DNA from: Hesseltinella vesiculosa
Taxonomy: Eukaryota; Mucoromycota; Mucoromycetes; Mucorales; Cunninghamellaceae
Direction: 5' to 3'
Length of the DNA stretch: 56,357 nt
Assembly: GCA_002104935.1 (NCBI GenBank)
Contig: MCGT01000063.1
Coordinates: forward strand, 1-56,357
Shown here: one piece after another, positions 12,201-22,000 of the stretch
Layout of the letters: each line of letters begins with the position of its first letter
Numbering within the stretch: position 1 is the first letter of the stretch
Notes under the pieces: model-generated
Database searches by the model: none
Seen by the model: the letters and a program-made list of their open reading frames with translations, nothing else
Told to the model about the DNA's origin: nothing
Translations under genes and position numbers: made by a program

Positions 12201-12741
12201 GCCAGGGTAGGATCCATTTAGGTTCATGTTTGTTCAGGTTGACATTGAGATCACCTAGGATGATGCAATCCTGATGTTGGATGTTGTCGAAGATACTCCA
12301 AGATGGTAGTGAGTTGAAGAGTGCTTCTTTAGCAGGGCATAGTTTGGCATGTGCATATATATTAATGAGACGTAGAGGTTGTTCCATAGAAGTAGGATGT
12401 CGGACCACGGCCGTGATTAGTCTTCCGTCAATTGATATTGCTTGATCGGTAATGTGTAGGTTTTTGTTCATAAAGATGATTCCGCAGTGTTTGGTAAAGA
12501 TCGCTTGATTGTCCGGGAATAATGAGTGTAGTGTTGATAACTGGTCTTCTGATAGTCGAAAAGAGGTTCCTTGTTGCCCAGTTGTTTCTTGAATGCATAT
12601 TATATCGTATTTTGCAGTACGTAAGTAGCGAGCGTATTGTTGTTGCATAATGGGTTTGTGTACCTTGATTATGCTGCGCACATTTAAGGTAACTATTCTT
12701 AGTTTTTGACTGATCATGGTTAAATTATGTAAGCAGGGCAC
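9226..12741 (-). CDS. LINE-2 ORF2: APE endonuclease and reverse transcriptase, intact
   Basis: A 1171-residue open frame. The N-terminal endonuclease spans about residues 14-245 (TLNVRS, IQET near 50, GDLNV near 163, SKIDYMLV near 206, TDHCLL near 234), and nicks the target to prime reverse transcription. The reverse transcriptase spans about 520-790 with CLDQEKAYDR, RGLRQGDPLSP and MAYADDLLIF (catalytic Asp pair at about 725). A C-terminal zinc-binding region (about 1040-1090; CKLPTQPRRMCLG, CQFCADEH, CPF) is typical of LINE C-termini. No RNase H domain is evident. ORF1 stops only 7 nt upstream; an alternative start is the Met at residue 9 or 10. The clade (Tad1-like or other) was not assigned. 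Confidence 0.93.
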   Translation of the reverse strand: MPCLHNLTMISQKLRIVTLNVRSIIKVHKPIMQQQYARYLRTAKYDIICIQETTGQQGTSFRLSEDQLSTLHSLFPDNQAIFTKHCGIIFMNKNLHITDQAISIDGRLITAVVRHPTSMEQPLRLINIYAHAKLCPAKEALFNSLPSWSIFDNIQHQDCIILGDLNVNLNKHEPKWILPWLTWQKANWNDISKRVWFSHARGEHRSKIDYMLVTNYTASHCSYATSKSLPEEWTDHCLLECEWYPPRLDMGKGTWRLNTSLLAEPEVIDLMTTVTEKLLEDIPGHTITIMDTKACIDKWEQWKRCIQAVAKQQATIIKRKRQSKLSQLQTSFDKLNNQDQATQSINHSKELQKIVQEIDVEARKSMTALQKRAAIRWIDQGETNSKYFYNVIKTRNAQQTITALKTEEGRVTDSRSIMSYAKQFYSSLYSPDPINRNSMNDLLNTFRPTESLDETDQKHLMAEPDEEEILEILKYAPHNKSPGLDGLPFELYKIMLPKQPKLMLILRRLMSMALQGNIPESWKQTKMILLFKKNDPEELKNWRPLSLINVDAKIFTKWMTNRLRPFIDQLIHTPQKGFIPGRQISENGWTLQTTMDFIRNTKNQDPTTDKVAACLDQEKAYDRIHPEFLGEVMLKMALPNQWVEAIKALFFDTNISLAINGYMGTPFKQQRGLRQGDPLSPYLFNIAFEPLLRQLENPQIWKGVYLDSKKHKADPIRLTHMAYADDLLIFMDKPEQWAIFLDTYEKYAQASNARLNISKTCFISLDGNPKEQWQSICTSIQAEWHDRTSTSAIRYLGYPIYSTRDQLNEYMTTNISKIATHANILKSRNMSIRGSSLVTNALLLSKLWHVARTTPINTKQVTEIRQIVRPLILPFWPYPSWETITLPKTNGGLGVIDPQAQQWALQWFWIREYVEAPGTVHTRLMNLVFQTYSAGDTLWEATSKLGRLRNKAPSVFLITQAVAKAPPWLLDASKTQIYFDEANPINFEHATTKQARMMFHPKAQWVLRPNSRPPPISIPMFWSIPPKAWKRLMQIPIPHKARTLMFRTLHCKLPTQPRRMCLGDSSGYCQFCADEHQVETDRHFWVTCPFKSKFWQSLWPTENEQSTQYIVSKAIWAPHQVDEEVLMKVAWGMLILWKQHFTCIFKKIPWSQESTKIAWEAQYTLVCSKSE

Positions 12742-12748
12742 AGAGAGG

Positions 12749-14284
12749 CTATTGCCTATCTAATGCTGTTTTGTTTGTACTGGCGGACATTGATACTGAC
12801 GTTTGACCTTCTATTGACTGACGGGCTTGTGACTCGATCTGCTTGTTTTTTTGCAGTTTGAGGGTAAGGCGCCGCTGTTCTCTCTTTTGTCTGTCTTTTG
12901 AAGTTCCTTCTGTTGAGGTCTTATGGGTTTGATCGTATTTTGGACGCGAGGAGCTCATTCTAGGTGTACTAGGAGGGGCTGTCGTTTCCTTCTCGAACTG
13001 GGCTTTGACCCCAGGGGGGATGATGTCCTTGGCCAATTCTTGAAATTCCATTTCCATGCTTGTTTTAGCGTCTGCGATCCTTGCTTGAGGTTGTTGAGGT
13101 GGCCGTTCTTCCTGCAAAGAGGGGGTTTTTTCTTCCTCCATATCTTGATCATGGTCTCCTGCTTGGTGCCCTTCTGTTTCATGATGTTCCGGGATTGGAG
13201 TGTGAATGGAATCATGAGCCAACTCGTCTTCTGACATATCCTCTTCGGGTTCCTGAAGTGATGCATAAGGGTTGATCGTTTCCACTGAAGTCTTTTCCTT
13301 TGCTGGGGGGGCATCTCTGTCCCCTGAAGGTTTGGCGAGTTCAGGGAAGTGCATTTCTTTATCCCTAATGTAGTCATCCAGTCGTTCCCTTTCAGATTTT
13401 CGTTTTTCTGGGCAGAAGCGAGCGTAGTGACCTCGTTGTTGACATTCAAAACACTTGACTGATTGCATTTCTGGGCAGTTTTGACGTACATGTCCTGTTT
13501 GTTGACACTTGAAGCATACGTTAGGAGCATTTTTCCATGTTGCCGTAACATCACGTTTGAAGTCGTCCAGAAAAATTCTTCTGGTCAGTGGTTCCATCTC
13601 AACTCCTTCAGGGGTGAGATTTAGGGAGATTTTGACTTCTCCTTCAAACCAATCATGATCCGTCAGTTTAACAATCTGCATCACTTTGCCAAAATATGCC
13701 ATTGAGTTACAGATGCCTTGCACGAGAGTTGTATCATCCACGTGATATGGGAGCTGGCTTAGATGAATCTCACAAAGCTTGGCTTGTTCCGATTGGTTCC
13801 CTTCTGTCTTGGCAACGGGGGCAGCTTTAAACACAAATTCACCTACTGTGAGGCCCTTGGTGAGAGCCTTCTCAGTGTCATCCTTGTATTTAAACATGAC
13901 TTCTAAAAGCATTCTGTTGGCTCTGTCCCTTCCGTATTTGAAGATAGGACGACCGCCCTTATTCTTAAATGGGCCGATCTGTTGTTCGATGAGCTCATAA
14001 GCTTGGGTGTGATGTTCAAAATCTTCTGCGTTCAGCTCAAAAACCACTGCTCCTGGTGTCAGGACGTTCATCATGATCAGTTCTGCTGCTGTTGTAAGGT
14101 TCATACGGCGGTAGTCCTCATCTTCGTAAATCGTGGTTGGTTTCATGTTTTGTTTGGAACCGTCCTTGGATCGTTTTGACAGCGTGCGAGGCACCGTTCC
14201 TTCTTTGGACCTCATGTTTTTGGTCAGAACTTGTTGGTACGATAGACCAACTGTGGTCCAAGAGCCTTCTTGGTCCACTTCCAT
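12749..14284 (-). CDS. LINE-2 ORF1 nucleic-acid-binding protein (start revised)
   Basis: The frame is open from 14416, but that ATG lies inside the 17-bp target duplication, outside the element. The internal Met at 14284 begins MEVDQEGSW, which matches the LINE-1 ORF1 start METDQDVTW, so it is taken as the real start (511 residues). An RRM-like segment (LCEIHLSQLPYHVDD...YFGKVMQIVKL) is followed by two CCHC knuckles (CFKCQQTGHVRQNC and CFECQQRGHYARFC, about residues 257-291 from the revised start), then an acidic and Gln-rich tail. The likely role is RNA binding in the retrotransposition particle. Confidence 0.88.
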   Translation of the reverse strand: MEVDQEGSWTTVGLSYQQVLTKNMRSKEGTVPRTLSKRSKDGSKQNMKPTTIYEDEDYRRMNLTTAAELIMMNVLTPGAVVFELNAEDFEHHTQAYELIEQQIGPFKNKGGRPIFKYGRDRANRMLLEVMFKYKDDTEKALTKGLTVGEFVFKAAPVAKTEGNQSEQAKLCEIHLSQLPYHVDDTTLVQGICNSMAYFGKVMQIVKLTDHDWFEGEVKISLNLTPEGVEMEPLTRRIFLDDFKRDVTATWKNAPNVCFKCQQTGHVRQNCPEMQSVKCFECQQRGHYARFCPEKRKSERERLDDYIRDKEMHFPELAKPSGDRDAPPAKEKTSVETINPYASLQEPEEDMSEDELAHDSIHTPIPEHHETEGHQAGDHDQDMEEEKTPSLQEERPPQQPQARIADAKTSMEMEFQELAKDIIPPGVKAQFEKETTAPPSTPRMSSSRPKYDQTHKTSTEGTSKDRQKREQRRLTLKLQKNKQIESQARQSIEGQTSVSMSASTNKTALDRQ

Positions 14285-14347
14285 CGGCAGTAGGTTGGAT
14301 AAAGGTCGATAGTTTCGATTTTTACTTAAAGAGGTTGATAAGTTGCT

Positions 14348-14385
14348 GCTTAAAAGTTTACCCGTGTAAAGAGTATATTTTAAGC
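14348..14385 (-). promoter_or_regulatory. 5'-terminal stem-loop of LINE-2
   Basis: Immediately after the CTCTTTC 5' terminus, GCTTAAAA (14385-14378 on the minus strand) can pair with TTTTAAGC (14355-14348), leaving a 22-nt loop that contains ACGGGTAAAC. Equivalent arms occur at the 5' ends of LINE-3 and LINE-C with different but complementary bases. The function is unknown; a 5' UTR structure or a ribozyme fold is possible. Confidence 0.5.
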
Positions 14386-14419
14386 GAAAGAGAGGGTCGA
14401 AAGTTGTCGTCTCCATGAT

Positions 14420-14502
14420 GGATACTTAACACAGATGGATGGATGGACCTCGATGGATGGTTGGATGGATGTGTGTTTAGTGTAATAAACTGTCGCTTGG
14501 GC
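14420..14502. repeat. GATG-rich low-complexity tract
   Basis: Imperfect GATG repeats (GATGGATGGATGG... GATGGATGGTTGGATGGATG) lie between the LINE-2 target duplication and the fold-back element. No coding potential is seen. Confidence 0.6.
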
Positions 14503-15407
14503 CGAGAATTTTAAGCGAAAGAGCCCCTCTTTAGCCAGGTAATTGCAAAAACTTGAGCGAAAGAGAGAATATTTTTTTTGTCTTACGTTGCGACACTGAG
14601 AAGATTTTTTTTTTTGCATGAAGTAGATTAAGATTTTTTTTGCCAGTATATTTTTTATTGTGAAGTTTAAAATTAAGGCAAAAGACAAATATCAGAATCA
14701 AGCGGCAGTTAAAAACATAGATGCACCTCGGGTTCGAAAAAAAACCCAAATTTAGACATAGGTGAAAAATAGATGAATTTAAGGAAATACTTGCTAATTA
14801 TAGTAATAAAAATAATTGTGAGCGATATATTTTTCTTTATATGGGTGGTGGATTTTTTGAAAAAATACTTTCCAAAAAAGTATAATTGCTACTTTTTTGG
14901 AAAGTATTTTTTCAAAAAATCCACCACCCATATAAAGAAAAATATATCGCTCACAATTATTTTTATTACTATAATTAGCAAGTATTTCCTTAAATTCATC
15001 TATTTTTCACCTATGTCTAAATTTGGGTTTTTTTTCGAACCCGAGGTGCATCTATGTTTTTAACTGCCGCTTGATTCTGATATTTGTCTTTTGCCTTAAT
15101 TTTAAACTTCACAATAAAAAATATACTGGCAAAAAAAATCTTAATCTACTTCATGCAAAAAAAAAAATCTTCTCAGTGTCGCAACGTAAGACAAAAAAAA
15201 TATTCTCTCTTTCGCTCAAGTTTTTGCAATTACCTGGCTAAAACTTTAAGCGCCCGTATTTTTTTTTCTTTGGCCTCCATTTTCGCTAAAAAAACACGTG
15301 ACATGGCAAGGAGAAAAAAAAAAAAAAGCCTACGGAAAAAAAAACATGAAAAAGATCACTTTCGCTTAAATTTCTTGAAAAAACGGCTCTTTCGCTTAAA
15401 ATTCTCG
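14503..15407. repeat. 0.9-kb fold-back element with a 354-bp-arm palindrome
   Basis: A 23-bp sequence (14503-14525, starting CGAGAATTTTAAGCG) is repeated inverted at 15385-15407. Inside it lies a near-perfect palindrome: arms 14529-14882 and 14890-15243 around a 7-nt spacer (TAATTGC). The arms are A/T-rich and carry mirror-image frames, not genes. The 141 bases from 15244 to 15384 lie outside the palindrome and are A/T homopolymer-rich. Fragments of the LINE 5' motif (AAGCGAAAGAG) sit at both outer ends. It could be a fold-back or MITE-like element, two head-to-head LINE 5' ends, or an assembly inversion artefact. No target duplication was found. Confidence 0.7.
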
Positions 15408-15440
15408 AGAGGTAGGGTAGTCGCGCGTGGATTTGTAATG

Positions 15441-15474
<34 letters not shown>

Positions 15475-16264
15475 ACAAACTATGGCATTTATTGTATACA
15501 TACTATGGTGTTGTCACAACAAACTAAGCATCAGGGGAAAAAAAAAAAGGCGAACAAACTATGGCGAGTGAGGTAGAGGGTAGGGGAACAAGTTTTACAG
15601 TCGGACGCTAGGGTGGGGGCGGGTAGCTGTGCTATGGTAGCGCGCTAACCACAGCAGGGGATCCATGGGGACCTGCTCGCGTTCGTACGCCCAGTGGGCC
15701 AGCCAGAGGACATATAGAATGCGGCTGAGCCGGATCAAGGTGGGTTGGGCGGCTTTTTCAAGGAACATCAGTGCTGGGAAAGGTGCTGTTTGCTTGGCTT
15801 GTTCGGACAGAGGCTGCAGGCTGAGGTAGGCTTGCCAAAAACGCAACTTGGTCGGGCACAGGAACATCATGTGCACACTGTCTTCGGTTGGTGCATCACA
15901 GTGTGCGCACGCGGTTGACACATCGCAGGACCATTTGGCTCGGATCTTGGCTGTTGGGACCTTGTTGTGGAGGACACGCCACCATACTTCCTTGACTTTG
16001 GGTAGGCCAGGGTGTTTCCAGAACCAACGCCATTGGGCCTCCGTGACTCGATGGATAGCATGCTCTTGATTTGGGGGGTGCGTCGGGTAGATTTTGCTCT
16101 TGTTCGCAGTGGCGAGCACCCTACGGATCTCACCAGTAGACATGGACCACGATAAGGCTGGGTTGGTATCCACTTCCACTAAAGCAGCGCGGGTGTTGCG
16201 CAGGCAGCCGGGGGGGCCGAGGTTGCGGGGCCATCCCCATCCCAGTAAGTCAGATGCGCGTTGT
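15441..16264 (-). pseudogene. LINE-4: 5'-truncated LINE, ORF2 C-terminus only
   Basis: A T-run at 15441-15467 is the poly(A) tail of a minus-strand LINE. The frame from about 16262 to 15595 encodes the C-terminal part of ORF2: WRWFWKHPGLPKVKEVWWRVLHNKVPTAKIRAKW and the zinc-binding CAHCDAPTEDSVHMMFLCP. Endonuclease and RT are absent. The 5' side is cut where the plus-strand LINE-3 begins (CTCTTTCGCTTAAAG at 16269), which suggests LINE-3 inserted into LINE-4. It is related to but distinct from the copy at 35553-36697. Confidence 0.85.
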
Positions 16265-16266
16265 AC

Positions 16267-17145
16267 TTCTCTTTCGCTTAAAGCTCTCCTAATAACCCGG
16301 AAAAACCTTTAAGCACCTTCTTCTCATCCAAATCACCTCTACAAACAGGAAAACACAAACTCTTAGTCCAGCATGACCAGTACCACCGACCCAGGTGGTA
16401 CCATACCGACCGTCGGCACGCCTCCATCCTACGCTGCAGTTGTCACAGGACGCACAATAGTCCCAAGACTCTTGGGAACAGACGCCTTGGCAAACAAAGA
16501 TTCATTTTTTGGAAACACAAAAGTGGAATTTATCAACCTCTATGAAGACCCATCCCTTGCAGAGCGCATGCGTCGCTACAAGGCTGAAAAACTGGTCCAA
16601 GAGGCTTTGGACCCTCGTTGTGTTCTCTTTGAACTGCCAACAAAATTTTTCGACCGCATCACGCAAGTTTACGACCTCATCGAAAAGGAAATTGGCCCCA
16701 CCCTTGGCATCACGCCAATTCAACAAGACGCCAGGAAAAGGGATTGCGTCCTCTTAGAAGTCCTTTTCCAAAAAGAGGAACACACCCTGAAGGCCTTACG
16801 CCAAGGAATGAAGGTCGAGGGGTTAACGCACTTTGCCTCGCCCGCAGCCAACGAAGGGTTAAGCATTCCGATGAAAATGGTCAGGGTAAATTTCTCCCGT
16901 ACCCCGAAAGGGAGTGATGAGGAAATTCTCAACGGCCTAAAAGAATCCTGTGCAGTTTACGGGGAAGTTGTCCAAATCTCAAAGATAACACGTGGTGGCT
17001 TTTTCGAAGGTCAAACATCAGTCCTCCTAGACCGAGCCAAGGAAGACGAAGTTTTCATCACCAAAGAACTAGGACAGCAGGAAGCCAATCAGGAAGCAGC
17101 TCTGACCCGTGAAGTGTACAAGCCCCTGAGTCGACTCATACATCT
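16267..17145 (+). mobile_element. LINE-3 5' portion, truncated by Ty3-B
   Basis: The start is the CTCTTTCGCTTAAAG terminus, followed by a stem whose arms are 16276-16283 and 16307-16314 (GCTTAAAG with CTTTAAGC, 8 bp). A short 5' UTR and ORF1 follow. The element is cut at 17145 by the LTR of Ty3-B in the middle of ORF1. The LINE sequence on the far side of Ty3-B (22001) is ORF2 RT, not the rest of ORF1, so material has been lost. Confidence 0.85.
16373..17145 (+). pseudogene. LINE-3 ORF1, 3'-truncated
   Basis: About 258 codons of ORF1 starting MTSTTDPGGTIPTVG. It resembles LINE-C ORF1 throughout: DSFFGNTKVEFINLYEDP matches DTFFGATKPSFETLFEEP, and an RRM-like region (RVNFSRTPKGSDEEILNGLKESCAVYGEVVQISKI, GGFFEGQTSVLLDRA) follows. 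The frame reads on into the LTR poly(A) tract and stops. The zinc knuckles expected downstream are missing. Confidence 0.85.
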
Positions 17146-17370
17146 TGTTAAATACAAAAAAAAAAAAAAAAAAAAAAGGGTATCACTCATTTATTGGCAC
17201 GTCTAACATCATCGGTCCTCTCATCCCATTCATCATCTTAGATTGCAATCTCCGTCTCCCCTATAAATTCTCAACTTCTATTACAACCTCTCTTCTTTTC
17301 CTAATCTCATTCTCGAGAATAAAAACACTACTTTTTGGTCTCACTTATTCCAAACCGTGTGTTTTTCATA
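17146..17370 (+). repeat. 5' LTR of Ty3-B (225 bp)
   Basis: Begins TGTTAAATAC and is followed at once by a run of 22 A residues, then GGGTATCACTC. It ends GTGTTTTTCATA. The end point is fixed by the solo copy at 35707-35933, whose 5-bp duplication shows the element ends in ...CATA. TATA-like TATAAATTC occurs in mid-LTR. Confidence 0.85.
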
Positions 17371-17750
17371 TTTTTTTAAGTGAATACCTTGTACTTCTTC
17401 CTGACTACATCGTTTCCTTACTTCAACAAAACATTGTTGTATTTGTCCATTGCTTCACAGCACGACAAACTTCTACACTTCTCTACCGTCTGCTACTATC
17501 GTAGCTCTGTAGACATCTTAATCTGATCTTGCCGCCAGCTCCGCGCTCTGCAATCGATCCTTTACTCGTCCTACTGACTAGAGTTCCATCAGACAGATAC
17601 ACTTGTCTTGCTCGTCTTACTGACTTGAGCCCATTCTAATACGCAATCGTCCGTATTACACAAGAAAATTTTTCTTGTGTTCCGTTCTTATCACACCGGA
17701 ATAAGCCCCAGACGCTTTTCTGCCACGTCACTGCTGAAAATTTTTTCTCT

Positions 17751-20700
17751 TTGACCACACGCTGCACACGAAGAACTCTTCCGAAGACACACGTGCGTTC
17801 CACAGCCGAGTTTGAAATCAAATTGATACACTCCATCAATTTTCACTCAGCCATGAATATTCCATTGTTCACTGACGTGCCTTCTTCGATCCATTTTCCG
17901 ATTTCCATCAATGGACATAGCACAATAGCTCTCTTGGACACAGGGTCAGAGATCTCTGCCATCTCCCCTCTTTTCCTCAATAAACATCTGCCCACCATCA
18001 CGGTGCATGCATGTGAAGGACGTATCCATTCTGTCTTTGAGGGAGAGTCTAAAAAAAGATCAGGTCTCACCGATCCTCTCCATGTTGTACATAATCAACG
18101 CTCGACGACGCACAGATTCGAGGTTATTGCTATGAATCATAATGACCCTCCTATCCTTATTGGCATGGATCTCATTCCTAAGCTAGGCATAGGCATCACA
18201 GGACTTGCCTCGCTCACTGATCCTAATTCTGACTCGCTTCACATGCAACCTCTACGTGATGATTCCCATGCATTGGACATCACTCCTCCTATAGCCAATG
18301 ATTCACCAGTAGGCTCTGATAGTCAACGCGCAACCATGATGCGTCTTCTTCAACCTCTCATTGATGCTAATCAGGAAATTCCCAGCGATGCATTTTGCAC
18401 TATCCCTGCATCCATCGTTAGGCTGCACACAGCCCCAGGCGCCACAGCCTATCGGCGACAATATCGCACACCTCCTGCTCTCTTCCCTGTCGTCGACGAA
18501 GTTGTCCAACAATGGCTACGTGATGGCATCATCATTCAGATGACCACGCCGGATTCCCAATGGAACTCTCCCATCACTTTTACACCAAAAAAGGATGCTG
18601 AAGGAAACAAAACAGGCCACAGACCATGCCTTGATCCTCGTCATACCAATGCTCTCCTGCCCGACGATCGCTTCCCCATTCCTCTCGTCCAGGACATTTT
18701 TGATCAACTTTCAGGAGCTGCCGTTTTTACCACTCTTGATCTTAAGTCGGCTTTTCATCGCTTCATGATCCATCCCGACGATCAACACAAGACTGCCTTC
18801 ACACATGGTCGCAAACAATACAAATTTGTTGGATGCCCATTTGGTCTCAAACCCATCTCCAATATTTTTTAACGAGTCATGCAAACTCTCTTAGCTGACT
18901 TCGATTTTGCTCTCAACTTTGTTGATGATATCATTATATTCTCCAAAGATCTTGGCACGCACATGCATCATGTTGCCCAAGTGCTACACATTCTGAACAA
19001 TGCCAACCTCGTCTTGAACCCTGACAAATGCCACTTTGCCCACTCCGCTGTCACCCTCCTAGGACATTGCGTCTCGAGTGCTGGCATCCAAATTAACCCT
19101 CGCAAAGTTTCCAATGTCCAGGACTGGCCTCTGCCGCAAACAGGCAAGGACATCCAACGATTCCTAGGACTGGTCAATTACTTCCGTTCTTTTATACCTC
19201 GCATTTCCACCATTACCCGTCCACTTGATGCACTTCGTCACGAAGGTCCCATTGCTCATCTCTGGACAGAGGAACACAGCCGAGCATTTTTCGCACTGAA
19301 AAATATCCTCCTTGAAGCGCCCATCCTTCATCCACCTGATACCTCACTTCCATTTTATGTTGCCACAGACGCGTCCAACTCAGGTATCGGTGCTGTTCTG
19401 TTCCAATTGGACCCTATTACCAATCACAAACGCTACCTCCAATTCGTGGCTCGTTCACTGACAAAAGCTGAATGCAACTACTCTACCACGAACCGTGAAC
19501 TGCTTGCCATCGTCTTCTCGCTGAAGAAGTTCCGTCAATATCTGTGGGGTACACCCTTCACACTCTTCACAGATCATCGTGCCCTTACATATCTACATAC
19601 ACAGACCGATGTGAATCCCATGATGAGCAACTGGCTGGACACCTTGCTTGACTTCACCTTCACCATTGTCCACCTTCCTGGTGTCGACAACCAGCTTCCT
19701 GACGCTCTTTCACGTCTTTTTCCTCCGCAAAAGGAGCTGGTGGGGGGCAATAATAGTCGCAATGGTTCGTCTCCCAACAAAAGAAAAACACGCAAGCTGA
19801 CCACCAGCGCACACTCTCGCACAGAAACTACAGATCATGAATCCATATTACATGGCACAGTATCACTGCCACCAACACAGTTGACCTTGATCTATTCACA
19901 CCAAAGGAGACTGTCATCAAACGGTCCCCACATCCGCAACCTCGATGATGAAACTCTCGAGCAACCTGCCACAGATGATGAACGCAAGACATCCTGCAGA
20001 CACAGCACTTGAAAGGCCACTACGGTGCCACTGCCATGGTAAAGGCTATCAAAGCCATGGGCATCACTTGGCTCAACATCACCAGGCAAGCACAAGCCTT
20101 GGCACAGGCATGCCCGCAATGCATGCGATTCAACGTGTCTAGAAATGGCTACCATCCTCTTAAATCTATCGAAGCGAAAGCTCCAGGCAACCACTTTGCC
20201 ATTGATTTAGCTGGTCCATTTCCCACATCATACGCAGGCAACCACTACCTCTTCGTCATCGTTGACATCTTCTCCAAATACGTGATTCTGGAAGCCATCC
20301 CAGATAAGACTGCACTCACAGTCTCTAACGTCTTGTACAAAACTTTTTGCCAATATGGTTTCCCGCAAATCATACAATCAGACAATGGCAAAGAATTTGT
20401 TAATGAACTGGTCAGAAATCTACACAGCCAGAAGGGCATTGACCATCGTCTCATCACTCCTTATCATCCTCGAGCCAACGGAGCTGCTGAGCGTGTCGTA
20501 AAAACTACCACCACCATGCTTGCTAAGATGGTTGACACCCAGCTTAGAGACTGGGACTTCCATGTTCCCACCATTGCCCTGCACTACAACTCACAGCCCC
20601 ACTCAATGACAAACACGGCGCCCTATACACTTTTTTTCTTCCGAAAAAATAACGCCCTCATTGACTATCGCGAACCACATCAGAACTCGCCTGAGAAAAA

Positions 20701-21313
20701 CATTCCTCTCCTTGATCAACCTGTTGACCTTAAGGCCATAGAGGAAAAGTTCGCTGAGCTTGAGCACATAGTTATTCCTGCCATCTCCGAAAGGCAACGT
20801 AACCTGAGACATGCTATCCAGAGCAAATATGACAAAAAACACATGACCACGTCATTCCAGGTCGGAGATCTTGTAGCCACTCAAGAACCCTTGCTCACCT
20901 CCAAACTAGAACCAAAATATCATGGTCCCTTTGAAGTCGTTGAAAAAACCAAAGGCGGTTCTTACTTACTCAGAGACATCCACCTCAATGAGCAACTAAA
21001 ACAACGCTATGCTCCCTCTCAACTTAAGCTCGTCGCTCGAGCTGGTCATCACACAAACGACCAGGTTGAAGATGAGGAATCCTATGAGATCGATCAGATC
21101 CTCGATGACAAGAAAGACTTCAATGGTCGTCATCACTATCTCGTAAGTTGGAAAAACTATTCCCCTGAGCACAATCTTTGGATTCCTGAATCCAACTTCA
21201 ACCAGAAGCAAATCCTTTTTGACTACTGGAAAAACAAAGGCAACGCCTTGCAAAAACCTCTGCATCCTAGACGCAGCCTCAGAGCTGCACGTCATAACAG
21301 GAAGCGATCATAG
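17751..21313 (+). pseudogene. Ty3-B pol (protease-RT-RNase H-integrase-chromodomain), broken
   Basis: The first ATG in frame is 17853. The aspartic protease shows LLDTGSEISAIS. RT shows LDLKSAFHRF up to 18869, then TAA where the family has CAA (FQRVM), then continues in the same frame with LNFVDDIIIFS. RNase H (YVATDASNSGIGAVLF) and part of the linker follow. Near 20000 the frame shifts within the integrase zinc-binding region (ERK..., then HLKGHYGATAMVKAI in another frame). Integrase has FAIDLAGPF, QSDNGKEF and GAAERVV. A C-terminal chromodomain reads HHYLVSWKNYSPEHNLWIPESNF. One nonsense change and one frameshift make it a pseudogene. Confidence 0.9.
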
Positions 21314-21819
21314 TCATGGAAAACCTGAAATGACTTGAGGATGACACTCTTGCGTTACCCCTCGCATAATCATAGTGTCACTGTGGAATGATGATAAACC
21401 ACACCCGAAAGAAACTGACTGCAGAAATATCCTTACTGGTCATTTCTAACAGCCTTGACAAAATCCGCTCTGTCATGACTTGCTGTAACTGTGAGCCACA
21501 TGATGAATATCCTAGGCGTCATTGACTCAGGCCTCCACACACTGACAATGACATTCATCACATTATAAGAGTTGATGTACCCATTCTGCCTAAGTGCCTG
21601 CCGAACGCGTCTTCCTCACCGCAAAAGCTTAGTGGAGTAGCTAACCACACATGAGCCAAGCAAGAGGAATCGACCTCCGCAACTTCAATCGATACCGCAA
21701 CAATAAGCCGGTCTATGCCAATTTAATCGATCACGAAGCGCACTGTACTTTCCAGCAGTAGATCATGTTCATGTCTCCAGAGGCATTCTAACGGGCTGAT
21801 CGAACCTGGTGGGGGGCTA

Positions 21820-21828
21820 TGTTAAATA

Positions 21829-21866
<38 letters not shown>

Positions 21867-22000
21867 TATCACTCATTTATTGGCACGTCTCACATCATCG
21901 GTCCTCTCATCCCATTCATCATCTTAGATTGCAATCTCCGTCTCCCCTATAAATTCTCAACTTCTATTACAACCTCTCTTCTTTTCCTAATCTCATTCTC
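21820..22000 (+). repeat. 3' LTR of Ty3-B, 3'-truncated
   Basis: Starts TGTTAAATAC with a 34-A run and matches the 5' LTR up to CTAATCTCATTCTC. There it stops, about 45 bases short, and joins LINE ORF2 sequence at 22001. The abrupt junction points to recombination or deletion after insertion. Confidence 0.85.

Larger units (their letters stand above)
9115..14402 (-). mobile_element. LINE-2: full-length APE-type LINE with target-site duplication
   Basis: A complete two-ORF LINE on the minus strand. Its 3' end is a short poly(A) (the T-run at 9112-9123) with a 100-nt 3' UTR. Its 5' end carries the CTCTTTCGCTTAAA motif. The 17-nt sequence GTTGTCGTCTCCATGAT occurs at both flanks (9098-9114 and 14403-14419), a clear target-site duplication. 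ORF1 and ORF2 are both open end to end, so this copy could be competent. The first and last base are uncertain by a few nucleotides because the duplication ends in T next to the T-run. Confidence 0.93.
17146..22000 (+). mobile_element. Ty3-B: degenerate chromodomain Ty3/Gypsy element lacking gag
   Basis: The 5' LTR (17146-17370) and truncated 3' LTR (21820-22000) flank protease, RT, RNase H, integrase and chromodomain sequence. Only 380 bases (17371-17750) separate the 5' LTR from protease, and no gag frame is seen there. The 21314-21819 stretch is noncoding and ends in a polypurine tract (GGTGGGGGGCT). The LTRs differ at only a few bases, yet pol carries a stop and a frameshift. The 3' LTR lacks its last ~45 bases and joins LINE ORF2 directly, so no target duplication can be found. 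Confidence 0.88.

Noticed and set aside
14531..15241. Two identical 72-codon frames on opposite strands
   Set aside because: They are mirror images produced by the palindrome, rich in A/T codons, with no known features.
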